From Nocardiopsis flavescens (GTDB taxonomy: Bacteria; Actinomycetota; Actinomycetes; Streptosporangiales; Streptosporangiaceae): a DNA stretch of 64,000 bases. A model generated the notes under the pieces. The model did no database searches. It was not told where the DNA came from and worked only from the letters and a program-made list of their open reading frames with translations. This document shows, one piece after another, positions 36,256 to 44,523 of this stretch (position 1 is the first letter of the stretch; every line of letters begins with the position of its first letter). The translations under genes were made by a program, and so were the position numbers. The stretch covers positions 372,001 to 436,000 of the forward strand of contig NZ_FQZK01000003.1 of the NCBI RefSeq assembly GCF_900141985.1, written 5' to 3'.

Positions 36256-36682
36256 GGGCTTCGCGGCGACACCCGAGGTGAGCGCGGGGCGGGGAGGGCG
36301 GCGGGAGGGGCCGGGCGGTGCGGTGCGGCGGCCGGAAAGGGGTGGGCCCCGGTGCGGCCGTCCTCCGCACCGGGGCCCGACGGGACTCCCAGCACATGCC
36401 CGGTTGTTTCCGTCGCGCCCATTAGGACGGCCGAGGGGTCCCCCCGGTTCGCATTTCGCCCAAGGTTTTTTTCGGAGGCGTCACTCTCCGGGGTGGCCGG
36501 TCGGCACACCCCTTTTGTCGTGCGTCGATACAGAAGTCCCCGGACAGCACTGTGATACAGGCCACATAAGGCACCCCGGCCGAACGAGGCGACGACCGCC
36601 TCCCCGGCCGCTCCGGGGCCCCCGGCCGGGGGCGGCCCGTACCGCGGGACGGGCGGGGCCGCGGATCGTCGTCGGCGGGGGC
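36256..36682. other. Divergent spacer between xthA and the YcaQ-like gene
   Basis: No coding frame convinces. The spacer holds a TTTTTTT tract at 36465-36471 and, in a less GC-rich segment, a Crp-like site at 36551-36566. Confidence 0.5.
36551..36566 (+). promoter_or_regulatory. Crp-like site
   Basis: TGTGATACAGGCCACA fits GTG-N6-GNCAC exactly and shares the ATACAG spacer with the site upstream of DUF485-actP. It is 130 bases from the downstream gene, which has its own close promoter, so its target is unclear. Confidence 0.4.
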
Positions 36683-36688
36683 TACCGT
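36683..36688 (+). promoter_or_regulatory. -10 element of the YcaQ-like gene, leaderless type
   Basis: TACCGT is followed by seven bases and the ATG at 36696. Confidence 0.5.
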
Positions 36689-36695
36689 GTTCGGC

Positions 36696-37922
36696 ATGCC
36701 CGAACCGCACCCCCGCCGCGACGCGGAACTGTCCCTCGCCCAGGCACGCCGGATCGCGATCGCCGCCCAGGGGCTGGCCGAGCCCCGGCCCGCGGGAACC
36801 CCGAACCTGGGCCACCTGGGCCGGGTGGTGAGCCGCCTGGGGATCCTCCAGATCGACAGCGTGAACGTGCTCGCCCGCAGCCAGTACCTGCCGGTGTTCG
36901 CCCGGATCGGCGGCTACGACACCGCGCTGCTGGACCGGGCGGCCACCACCGCCGCCAAGGCGGCCCCGGCCCGCCTGGTCGAGTGCTGGGCGCACGAGGC
37001 GAGCCTGGTGCCCCCGGCCACCCGGCAGCTCATGCGGTACCGCATGGAGCGCAACCGGGCCCGGTCCGGGGCGGGCGGGATGAGCGCCGTCCGGGAGGAG
37101 AACCCCGAACTCGTCAAGGCGGTGCACGAGGAGGTCGCCCGGATCGGCCCGGCCACCGCCCGGGAGGTGGAGGCCGCGCTCGCCCACGACGTGCCGCGCG
37201 CCAAGGACCACTGGGGGTGGAACTGGTCCGAGGTGAAGAAGTCCCTGGAGTACCTGTTCTGGGTCGGCGACCTGACCTCCAACGGCCGCAACTCCCAGTT
37301 CGAGCGCCGCTACGACCTGCCCGAACGCGTGCTGCCCGCCGGCGTGCACGCCGCACCACCGCTGAGCGGGGCGGACGCCCACCGGGAGCTGGTGGCCATC
37401 GCCGCCCGCGCCCACGGGATCGCCACCGAGCCCTGCCTGCGCGACTACTTCCGGCTCAAGAGCGCCGAGTCGCGCCCGGCCGTCGCCGACCTGGTGGACT
37501 CCGGCGAGCTGGTCCCCGTCCGGGTCCGGGGCTGGGACCGCCCCGCCTACCTGCACCGGGACGCCCGCGTCCCGCGCAAGGTGGCCGCGCGGGCGCTGCT
37601 GAGCCCGTTCGACTCGCTGGTGTGGACCCGGGACCGGGCCGAGGAGCTGTTCGGCTTCCGGTACCGGATCGAGATCTACACCCCGGCTGCCAAGCGGGTG
37701 CACGGCTACTACGTGCTGCCGTTCCTGCTGGGCGAGGACCTGGTGGCCCGGGTCGACCTCAAGGCCGACCGCGCCTCGGGCACCCTGCTCGCGCAGCGGA
37801 TCACCCTGGAGGACGGCGCCCCCGGCGACACCCTGCCCCGGCTGGTGGAGCACCTGTCCGAGATGGCCGCCTGGCTCGGCCTCCCCAACGGCCCCGGCGG
37901 CCCCGCCCTGGCGGCGCGCTGA
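36696..37922 (+). CDS. YcaQ-like winged-helix DNA glycosylase (HTH_42)
   Basis: The 408-residue protein belongs to the HTH_42 family, whose characterised members excise alkylated bases and unhook interstrand cross-links (YcaQ, AlkZ). Residues [25 protein letters not shown] contain the catalytic loop. Here it reads Q-I-D, as in YcaQ, rather than the Q-x-Q of toxin-dedicated AlkZ. Three winged-helix units are followed by the C-terminal beta barrel ([28 protein letters not shown]). A GTG at 36687 is an alternative start, but it would overlap the -10. Confidence 0.88.
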   Translation: MPEPHPRRDAELSLAQARRIAIAAQGLAEPRPAGTPNLGHLGRVVSRLGILQIDSVNVLARSQYLPVFARIGGYDTALLDRAATTAAKAAPARLVECWAHEASLVPPATRQLMRYRMERNRARSGAGGMSAVREENPELVKAVHEEVARIGPATAREVEAALAHDVPRAKDHWGWNWSEVKKSLEYLFWVGDLTSNGRNSQFERRYDLPERVLPAGVHAAPPLSGADAHRELVAIAARAHGIATEPCLRDYFRLKSAESRPAVADLVDSGELVPVRVRGWDRPAYLHRDARVPRKVAARALLSPFDSLVWTRDRAEELFGFRYRIEIYTPAAKRVHGYYVLPFLLGEDLVARVDLKADRASGTLLAQRITLEDGAPGDTLPRLVEHLSEMAAWLGLPNGPGGPALAAR

Positions 37923-37929
37923 GCCGCCG

Positions 37930-37959
37930 CTCCCCCGGGACCGCGCGGTCCCGGGGGAG
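37930..37959. terminator. Bidirectional terminator between the glycosylase and thiolase genes
   Basis: A perfect 13-bp stem (37930-37942 with 37947-37959) and a 4-base loop, eight bases past one stop and 25 past the other. Confidence 0.75.
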
Positions 37960-37983
37960 GCCGCGCGGCGCGGGGGGCGCGGG

Positions 37984-39126
37984 TCAGACTCGCTCGATGA
38001 CGGTGACGTTGGCCTGGCCGCCGCCCTCGCACATGGTCTGGAGGCCGTAGCGGCCGCCGGTGCGGTGCAGCTCGTTGACCAGCTTGGCCATGAGGATGAC
38101 GCCGGTGGCGCCCAGCGGGTGGCCCAGGGCGATCGCGCCGCCGTTGGGGTTGACCGTGGCGGGGTCGGCCCCCAGCTCCTCGATCCAGGAGAGCGGGACC
38201 GGGGCGAACGCCTCGTTGATCTCCGTGACGTCGATGTCGCCGATGCCCAGGCCCGCCTTCGCCAGAGCGGTCCTGGTGGCGGGGATCGGGGCGGTGAGCA
38301 TGTAAACCGGGTCGTCGCCGACCAGGGAGAGCTGGACGATGCGGGCCAGCGGGGTGAGCCCGTGCCGCTCGACCGCGGCCCCGGAGGCGATGAGGACGGC
38401 GCCGGCGCCCACGGAGATCTGGCTGGCCACCGCCGCCGTCAGCTCCCAGCCCTCGCGCAGCGGCTTCAGGCCCGCCATCTTCTCCAGGGTGGTGTCGGGG
38501 CGCACGCCCTCGTCCCGGGAGACTCCCGCGATCGGGGCGATCTGGGAGTCGAAGCGCCCGTCGTCGAGTGCCTCGGCCGCGCGCCGGTGGCTCTCCAGGG
38601 CGTACTCCTCCAGCCGGTCGCGCTTGAAACCCCACTTCTCGCACATGAGCTGGGCGCCGCGGAACTGGGAGATCTCCTGGAAGCCGTAGCGCTCGGCCCA
38701 GCCCTCGCCGTACAGGCCCAGGCCGTTGTCGAGGGCGTACTGGACGTTGGAGCCCATGGGGACCATGCCCATGTTCTCGACGCCGGAGGCCACGACCAGG
38801 TCCTGGGTGCCGGACATGACGCCCTGGGCGGCGAAGTGGACGGCCTGCTGGGAGGAGCCGCACTGGCGGTCGATGGTGACGCCGGGGACGCTCTCGGGCA
38901 GCCCGGCGGACAGCCACGCGGTGCGGGCCAGGTCCAGGGCCTGGGGGCCGACCTGGCTGACACAGCCCATGATGACGTCCTCGACGGCGGACGGGTCCAC
39001 GCCGGTCCGCTCGACGAGCGCCTTGAGCACGTGCGCGCCGAGGTCGGCGGGGTGGACGGCCGCCAGCGCGCCCTTCCTCGTCCCGACGGGGGTGCGGACG
39101 GCGTCGACGATGTATGCCTCGGCCAC
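37984..39126 (-). CDS. Acetyl-CoA C-acyltransferase (thiolase)
   Basis: This 380-residue thiolase catalyses the last step of beta-oxidation or the reverse condensation. The nucleophilic cysteine is in [21 protein letters not shown]. The histidine lies in [14 protein letters not shown], and the second cysteine in [33 protein letters not shown] is closer to steroid/acyl thiolases than to PhaA. The GTG at 39126 follows GGAGGA. The promoter carries an exact AACCGAA-N5-TTCGGTT operator shared with the acyl-CoA dehydrogenase gene at 42039. Confidence 0.92.
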   Translation of the reverse strand: MAEAYIVDAVRTPVGTRKGALAAVHPADLGAHVLKALVERTGVDPSAVEDVIMGCVSQVGPQALDLARTAWLSAGLPESVPGVTIDRQCGSSQQAVHFAAQGVMSGTQDLVVASGVENMGMVPMGSNVQYALDNGLGLYGEGWAERYGFQEISQFRGAQLMCEKWGFKRDRLEEYALESHRRAAEALDDGRFDSQIAPIAGVSRDEGVRPDTTLEKMAGLKPLREGWELTAAVASQISVGAGAVLIASGAAVERHGLTPLARIVQLSLVGDDPVYMLTAPIPATRTALAKAGLGIGDIDVTEINEAFAPVPLSWIEELGADPATVNPNGGAIALGHPLGATGVILMAKLVNELHRTGGRYGLQTMCEGGGQANVTVIERV

Positions 39127-39161
39127 GGGTCCTCCAAGGGCCTGGGTGGTGTTGTCCTGTG

Positions 39162-39180
39162 AACCGAACTGTATTCGGTT
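39162..39180 (-). promoter_or_regulatory. AACCGAA-N5-TTCGGTT operator, copy 1 (thiolase)
   Basis: AACCGAACTGTATTCGGTT is a perfect 7-bp dyad with a 5-base centre, 36 bases above the thiolase start. The same arms occur at 41978-41996. A TetR-family fatty-acid or acyl-CoA repressor is the likely ligand-responsive protein. None is encoded in the window. Confidence 0.7.
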
Positions 39181-39274
39181 TTGGTGGTCCGGCAAGACCC
39201 CGGCCCCCTTTCATCCTCCGATTCCCGCCCGTTCATCCCGGTGTGCTGCCCTGGAGGGGACGAGAGGAGACACG

Positions 39275-39574
39275 ATGAGCGGGTTCGTCCTCGCCCTCGG
39301 CGCGGCCGCGGGCATGGTCCTGTTCTTCCTCACCTTCGCCTCCGGTCGCCGCGCCCTGGCCTGGGCCGTCGGCGGGGGCGCGCTGGCCGCCGGGTTCGTC
39401 GGCGCCGGGCTGCTCGGCGGGACCGCCCCCTGGGCCGCGCCCGCCGCGACCGCCTTCGCGGTGCTCCTGTGGGGCTGGATCCACCTGGCCTCCCGCTGGG
39501 TGGACGCGGACGAGGAGGCGGCCCGCCACTACCCGGAGTTCTCCTCCGGGGGCGTCGGCGCGGGCGTCGACTGA
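39275..39574 (+). CDS. Small membrane protein of unknown function
   Basis: The 99-residue protein has three hydrophobic segments (about 3-22, 28-48 and 54-72) and a soluble acidic tail (DADEEAARHYPEFSSGG). GAGAGGAG precedes the ATG. It is divergent from the thiolase gene, so the operator at 39162 could influence it too. I do not recognise a family. The next 260 bases (39575-39834) are GC-rich with no gene. Confidence 0.65.
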   Translation: MSGFVLALGAAAGMVLFFLTFASGRRALAWAVGGGALAAGFVGAGLLGGTAPWAAPAATAFAVLLWGWIHLASRWVDADEEAARHYPEFSSGGVGAGVD

Positions 39575-39834
39575 CACGCCGCCGCACCCGGGGCGCGCCG
39601 GGCGGGGGCGCCCGGCGGGTACGGGGCACCGCCGGGGCGGACACCGCGGAACACCGAGGGCCTTCCGGCGACCGGGGCGGACCCCGCGGTCCACACCGGC
39701 GCGGCCGGCCCCGTCGGAGGGGCCCGGGCGCCCGGCGGGCACGGGATACCGTGGCGGCGAAAGCAGCGGAACACCCGAGTACCGGCGCCCCCGCCACCCG
39801 CGTCGAACGGGACGGGTCCGGGCCCGGCGCGCCT

Positions 39835-41862
39835 CTAGGGGCGCCCGTCCTCCCGGACCACGCGGCCCGCGTCCCCCTCGTCGCCGAGCGTCTCGGCGGT
39901 CATCCGCTCCAGGGCGGCCACGACCTCCGGGTGCGCCCGCGGGTCGTAGTCGTGCGACAGGGACTCCAGCGCCTCACGCTGCGCGTCGAAGACGCGGCGC
40001 GCGGCGGCCTCCCCCGCGGGGCCCAGCTCCCAGGGCTCGCCCTCCCCGGTGAGGTACCCCGCCTCCAGCAGCTCCCGGTGGACCGCCTCCCAGCGGTCGT
40101 CGGGCAGGCGGGACATCTCCGCCAGCTCGGACACCCGCAGCGGCCCGGTCACCGCCAGGTGGCTCAGCGTCCAGCAGGCGCGCGGCGAGATCTCCAGCCC
40201 GGCGGCGGAGCGCAGCCGGGCGTACATCTCCCGGGCCCCCTCGTGGCCGCAGGCGCGGTAGATCTCCCGCTCGACGGCCTCGATCGCGGTGCGCCCGCCC
40301 GAGGCCACCGGCGGGAGGGACTCCCCCAGGTCGGCGGGCTGGGAGCCCACCGTGGTGCGCAGCGGCACCTGCGGCAGGAACACGGCGAGCGCCAGCCCGA
40401 CCAGGGCCACCGGCACCGCGCACAGGAACACCACGTCGATGGCGTCGGCGTAGGCCTGGAGGAACATCGCCTGCTCCTGCGGGGGCAGCGCGTCCAGGGC
40501 GCGCGGGTCGCTCTCCAGGCTCGCCGCGTCCACGCCCGGCGGCAGCCCCGACCCCCCGGCGCGGGCCGCCAGGTTGCCCGCCAGCTGCCCGGAGAACACC
40601 GCGCCGAACACCGCCGTGCCGAACGACCCGCCGATGGACCGGAAGAACGTGGCCGCGGAGGTGGCCGCGCCCAGGTCGGCGTAGTCGGCGGCGTTCTGCA
40701 CGACCACCACCACGACCTGCATGACCAGCCCCAGCCCCACGCCCAGCACGAAGAACGAGCCCCACATCCGCAGGTCGGACGTCTCCGGCCCCAGACGCGA
40801 CAGCAGGAACAGGCCCAGCGACGTCACCGCCATCCCGGCGATCGGATACGGCTTGTACCGGCCCGTGCGGGTGACCAGCCGCCCGGAGGTGATGGAGGTG
40901 AGGAAGAGCCCGAGCACCATCGGCAGCAGGAACAGCCCCGAGGCCGTCGGCGACTGGCCGTGGACGATCTGGAGGAACAGCGGCAGGAACGCCATCGAGC
41001 CCATCATCGCGAACCCGACGCACAGGCCGATGGCCATGGCGACCGCCACGACCGGGTTGCGGAACAGCCCCAGCGGCATCACCGGCTCGGCCGCGCGCCG
41101 GGCCGAGAGCCACCAGCCGAACCCGAGCGCGACGCCGGCCAGCGCCAGGCCGACGATCTGCGGCGATGCCCAGGCGTAGACCGCGCCGCCCCAGGAGGCG
41201 ACCAGTGTGAGGCACACGGCGGTGGCGGCCAGCAGCACGATCCCGGCGTAGTCGATGGTCCGCCGGCCGGTGGGCCGGGTGGAGGGGAGCACCGCCACGA
41301 CCGTCGCGAACGCCAGCACGCCCAGGGGCAGGTTGACGTAGAACACCCACCGCCAGGAGAGGTGGTCGACGAACAGGCCGCCCAGCAGCGGCCCGGCCAC
41401 GCTGGAGACGCCGAAGACCGCGCCGAACAGCCCCTGGTAGCGGCCGCGTTCGCGGGGGGAGACGACGTCCCCGACGATCGCCATGGACAGCACCATCAGA
41501 CCGCCGCCGCCGATGCCCTGGAGTCCGCGGAAGAGGATGAGCTGGAACATGTCCTGGGCCAGCCCGCACAGCGCCGAGCCGGCCAGGAACACGGCGATGC
41601 AGACCAGGTACAGCGGCTTGCGGCCGAACTGGTCGCCGAGCTTGCCCCACAGCGGGGTGCTGGCGGTGACCGCGAGCAGGTAGGACGTGATGACCCAGGA
41701 CAGGTGGTTGAGCCCGCCCAGGTCGGAGACGATGGTCGGCAGCGCCGTGGACACGATCGTCTGGTCGAGCGCGGACAGCAGCACGGTGAGCATGAGCGCG
41801 GCCATGATCACCGCGATCCGCCCCCCGCGGTGGTCGCGCCGCTCCCTCTGGGCCTGGGCCAT
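39835..41862 (-). CDS. DHA2-type MFS transporter with C-terminal winged-helix extension
   Basis: The 675-residue protein begins with a 14-helix MFS drug exporter (about 15-505). Motif A is LWGKLGDQFGRKPLY, motif C is FGVSSVAGPLLGG, and the LDQTIVSTALPTI motif D1 marks the DHA2 family. About 160 residues follow the last helix. They contain a MarR-like arrangement (LEISPRACWTLSHLAVTGPLRVSELAEMSRLP, then VHRELLEAGYLTGEG), a probable winged helix on the cytoplasmic side. A plausible -10 TAAGGT lies 31 bases upstream of the ATG, with GGAGCC as Shine-Dalgarno. The substrate is unknown. Confidence 0.9.
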   Translation of the reverse strand: MAQAQRERRDHRGGRIAVIMAALMLTVLLSALDQTIVSTALPTIVSDLGGLNHLSWVITSYLLAVTASTPLWGKLGDQFGRKPLYLVCIAVFLAGSALCGLAQDMFQLILFRGLQGIGGGGLMVLSMAIVGDVVSPRERGRYQGLFGAVFGVSSVAGPLLGGLFVDHLSWRWVFYVNLPLGVLAFATVVAVLPSTRPTGRRTIDYAGIVLLAATAVCLTLVASWGGAVYAWASPQIVGLALAGVALGFGWWLSARRAAEPVMPLGLFRNPVVAVAMAIGLCVGFAMMGSMAFLPLFLQIVHGQSPTASGLFLLPMVLGLFLTSITSGRLVTRTGRYKPYPIAGMAVTSLGLFLLSRLGPETSDLRMWGSFFVLGVGLGLVMQVVVVVVQNAADYADLGAATSAATFFRSIGGSFGTAVFGAVFSGQLAGNLAARAGGSGLPPGVDAASLESDPRALDALPPQEQAMFLQAYADAIDVVFLCAVPVALVGLALAVFLPQVPLRTTVGSQPADLGESLPPVASGGRTAIEAVEREIYRACGHEGAREMYARLRSAAGLEISPRACWTLSHLAVTGPLRVSELAEMSRLPDDRWEAVHRELLEAGYLTGEGEPWELGPAGEAAARRVFDAQREALESLSHDYDPRAHPEVVAALERMTAETLGDEGDAGRVVREDGRP

Positions 41863-41977
41863 CGGCTCCGCCTTCCGTCCGCCGGTGCGGTCACCTTAGA
41901 AGCGGTCACAGGTCGCGAAAGGCGCGGAACACCCGGGCAGACGGGAACTTTGCCGCCGCTTGGACCACCCCCTTCAA

Positions 41978-41996
41978 AACCGAATGCGGTTCGGTT
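41978..41996 (+). promoter_or_regulatory. AACCGAA-N5-TTCGGTT operator, copy 2 (acyl-CoA dehydrogenase)
   Basis: AACCGAATGCGGTTCGGTT has arms identical to those of 39162-39180. It abuts a possible -10, TACTGT (41996-42001), so binding would block RNA polymerase. Confidence 0.7.
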
Positions 41997-42038
41997 ACTG
42001 TGGCGGCAACCGTGATCCACGACACCCCGGAGCAGAGC

Positions 42039-43181
42039 ATGAAGCGGGAACTCTTCGACGCCGACCAGGACCTCTTCCGCGAGGCGGTGGCGGGGTTCCT
42101 CGCGCGGGAGGTCGTCCCCTTCCACGACGGGTGGGAGAAGGACGGCATCGTCCCCCGCGAGGTCTGGGCGAGGGCGGGCGAGGCGGGCCTGCTCGGGCAC
42201 GGCGTCCCCGAGGAGTACGGCGGCACCGGGGTGCGGGACTACCGGTTCAACGCCGTCGTCAACGAGGAGGTGTGCCGGGCCCACGCCAGCGGGCTGGGCT
42301 TCACGCTCCAGAACGACGTCATCGCCCCCTACCTCATCAACCTCACGAACGACGAGCAGAAGCGGCGCTGGCTGCCGGGGTTCGCCTCCGGCGAGACCAT
42401 CGCCGCCATCGCCATGACCGAGCCCGGGACCGGGAGCGACCTCCAGGGCATCCGCACCTCCGCGGTCCGCGACGGCGACACGTGGGTGGTCAACGGGTCC
42501 AAGACCTTCGTCACCAACGGCGTCAACGCCGACCTGGTCATCGTGGTGTGCCGGACCGACCCGGACGCGGGCGCGCAGGGCTTCTCCCTCCTCGCCGTCG
42601 AGCGCGGCGCCCCGGGCTTCGAGCGGGGCCGCAACCTCGACAAAATCGGCATGAAGGCGCAGGACACGGCCGAGCTGTTCTTCCAGGACGTGCGGGTCCC
42701 GGCCGCCGACCTCATCGGGCAGGAGGGGCAGGGGTTCATCCACCTGCTCCAGAACCTGCCGCAGGAGCGGCTGTCCATCGCCGTCTGCGCCACGGCGTCG
42801 GCGGAGTACATGCTCCAGCACACGATCGAGTACTGCCGGGAGCGCACGGCGTTCGGCCGCCCTATCGGACGGTTCCAGAACACCCGTTTCGTCCTGGCCG
42901 AGTTGGCGACCGAGGTGGACATCGCCCGTACCTACGTGGACCGGGCGGTCACGCTGCTCAACCGGGGCGAACTCACCGTCGAGGACGCCGCCATGGCCAA
43001 GTGGTGGACCACCGAGCTGTGCAACAAGGTGATGGACCGGTGCCTGCAGCTTCACGGCGGGTACGGGTACATGATGGAATACCCGGTGGCACGGGCCTGG
43101 CAGGACTCCCGCGTGCAGACGATCTACGGTGGCACCACCGAGATCATGAAGGAGATCGTGGGACGCGGTCTGGGCCTGTAA
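42039..43181 (+). CDS. Acyl-CoA dehydrogenase, LCAD-like
   Basis: This FAD-dependent enzyme oxidises acyl-CoA to the trans-2-enoyl-CoA. The 380 residues include the FAD/substrate signature AMTEPGTGSDLQGIRTSA and the C-terminal GYGYMMEYPVARAWQDSRV. The IYGGTTEI segment lacks the MCAD-type catalytic glutamate. SAEYMLQHTIEYCRERTAFG supplies a helix-G glutamate instead, as in LCAD and isovaleryl-CoA dehydrogenase. I chose ATG 42039 with GGAG upstream, because MKRELF is the usual family start. Earlier GTG codons at 42000 and 42012 sit in the promoter. Confidence 0.92.
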   Translation: MKRELFDADQDLFREAVAGFLAREVVPFHDGWEKDGIVPREVWARAGEAGLLGHGVPEEYGGTGVRDYRFNAVVNEEVCRAHASGLGFTLQNDVIAPYLINLTNDEQKRRWLPGFASGETIAAIAMTEPGTGSDLQGIRTSAVRDGDTWVVNGSKTFVTNGVNADLVIVVCRTDPDAGAQGFSLLAVERGAPGFERGRNLDKIGMKAQDTAELFFQDVRVPAADLIGQEGQGFIHLLQNLPQERLSIAVCATASAEYMLQHTIEYCRERTAFGRPIGRFQNTRFVLAELATEVDIARTYVDRAVTLLNRGELTVEDAAMAKWWTTELCNKVMDRCLQLHGGYGYMMEYPVARAWQDSRVQTIYGGTTEIMKEIVGRGLGL

Positions 43182-43217
43182 GCCGGTCAACCCCCGTTCG
43201 GAAGGGTCGAGTCGGTC

Positions 43218-43385
43218 ATGAGCGGTGCGTGGGACGGCCTCATCGTCATGGGCCTGCTGGTCGTACTGCTGGTCATCGGCGTGCGCAAGCTGCGGCCCCG
43301 GGTGCACATCCCCTGGACCACCGGCGGGATCGTGGTCTTCTTCATCTTCCTGTGCCTGCTCCTGTGGGCCTGGTCCTGGCGCTGA
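43218..43385 (+). CDS. 55-residue membrane protein downstream of the dehydrogenase
   Basis: The small frame encodes two hydrophobic helices (about 8-22 and 37-54) around a basic loop, RKLRPRVHIPW. The codons have the expected G/C third positions. It begins 36 bases after the dehydrogenase stop, with GGAAGGG at a rather long distance, so co-transcription under the AACCGAA operator is likely. I do not recognise a family. Confidence 0.6.
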   Translation: MSGAWDGLIVMGLLVVLLVIGVRKLRPRVHIPWTTGGIVVFFIFLCLLLWAWSWR

Positions 43386-43536
43386 CGGGCCCGCGGCCGC
43401 GACGGCCCGCCCCGCCCCGGGGGCGCCCCGCGGGACGCCCCCGGCACGCCGGAGCCCGTTCTCCGGCCGCCCCGCCGGGGCCGCCGCGGGCGACGGGCGC
43501 GGACCGGGGCGGGGCACGGGTCCCGGGGAACGGCCC

Positions 43537-44301
43537 CTAGGCCCAGGGGTCGAAGTCGATGCCGTCGGGGAGCGCCTTGTCCAGCGCCCCTGGGAACGAG
43601 CCGTCCCGCAGGTCGAGCTGGGCGCTGCCGAAGTCGGCGGAGGTGAGGATGTCGCGGATCCCCGGCGGGTAGTGGTCCCAGCCCACCAGGTCCGGGTACT
43701 GCCAGACGCCGTAGTGGTTCTCCGGCGGGTCGTCGTGCCCGGCGGCGAACCGGAAGGCGTGGGTGGACGCGCCGTCCTTGTGGTAGACGATCTTGGGGTG
43801 GGTGCCCTCCCACAGCACCTGGTCGGCCGGGCGGGTGTCGTAGTCCCCGTGGGCCGAGGCGGACACGTAGCGGGCCTCGTCGCCGAACACCCACACCACC
43901 ACGTGCTCCAGGTCGTGCCGGTGGCCGCAGCAGCCCGGCAGCACCTGGTCCTTCTCGAAGTAGAGCGCGTACATGTACGCGCACCAGCCGCTGTCGTCGC
44001 ACTTGGAGCGGGAGTAGGAGTTGGTGTTGTCCAGGTCGGACCGGTCCCGGCAGTTCCCGTTGAGGGCGCCGGTGGTGTTCAGGCCCTCGGCGACGGTGCC
44101 GTCCGGGCCGATGGCGGGCGTGGAGTAGCAGCCGTCGGTGTCGTAGTCGAAGGCCGGCTGCCACCGGCCCTCCTCCGCGCCGTGGGCGGCGGGCAGCGCC
44201 GCCGGGGGCGCGGCCAGGGCGATGCCGGGGGTGATGACGACCAGGGCGGCGGCCAGGGCCAGGGCCCGGCGCGCGATGCGGGAGGGTGCGCGTGGCGGCA
44301 A
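43537..44301 (-). CDS. Secreted NPP1 (necrosis-inducing-protein-like) protein
   Basis: The 254-residue protein has a Sec signal peptide (about 1-28) and an NPP1/NLP domain. The family heptapeptide GHRHDWE appears as GHRHDLE, followed by HVVVWV. The GDYDTRPADQVLWEGTHPKIVYHKDG and WDHYPPGIRDIL regions are typical. Plant-toxic NLPs need the histidine, aspartate and glutamate of this motif, all kept here. The function in actinomycetes is unclear. Translation should start at TTG 44301, placed after AGGAG. The 149 bases before this gene (43386-43536) show no feature. Confidence 0.82.
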   Translation of the reverse strand: MPPRAPSRIARRALALAAALVVITPGIALAAPPAALPAAHGAEEGRWQPAFDYDTDGCYSTPAIGPDGTVAEGLNTTGALNGNCRDRSDLDNTNSYSRSKCDDSGWCAYMYALYFEKDQVLPGCCGHRHDLEHVVVWVFGDEARYVSASAHGDYDTRPADQVLWEGTHPKIVYHKDGASTHAFRFAAGHDDPPENHYGVWQYPDLVGWDHYPPGIRDILTSADFGSAQLDLRDGSFPGALDKALPDGIDFDPWA

Positions 44302-44461
44302 GGGGGTTCTCCTCTCGGTACCCGGCACAGGGGGCGTGCCGGCGACCGGGACACCGCACGGGGGTCGTGCGATCACCCTGGGTGAACAAGCGGGGCGCGG
44401 GTGTACCCGGTCGGATTCGATGACACCAGCCGGCGCTCCCGCGCGCAACGGGGGCTGCCGA

Positions 44462-44511
44462 GAGTTCCCCGCGCGTTCGGAACGGGAGGGAGGAGTTCCC
44501 CGCGCGTTCGG
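44462..44511. repeat. Two direct copies of a 19-base sequence
   Basis: GAGTTCCCCGCGCGTTCGG occurs at 44462-44480 and 44493-44511, a 31-base period. The second copy forms half of the adjacent hairpin. Confidence 0.6.
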
Positions 44512-44521
44512 CGCGGGGAAC
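44495..44521 (-). terminator. Terminator of the ABC transporter operon
   Basis: A perfect 11-bp stem (44495-44505 with 44511-44521) and a GTTCG loop, two bases past the ATPase stop. Confidence 0.7.
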
Positions 44522-44523
44522 GT

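Noticed and set aside
39575..39834. Imperfect repeated phrases (GGGCGGAC-CCGCGG, CGGAACACC) after the small membrane protein
   Set aside because: Similarity is loose and explained by GC-rich composition. There is no consistent period.
42000..42038. Earlier start of the acyl-CoA dehydrogenase at GTG 42000 or 42012
   Set aside because: These codons overlap the -10 and operator region. ATG 42039 has a Shine-Dalgarno and the usual family N terminus.
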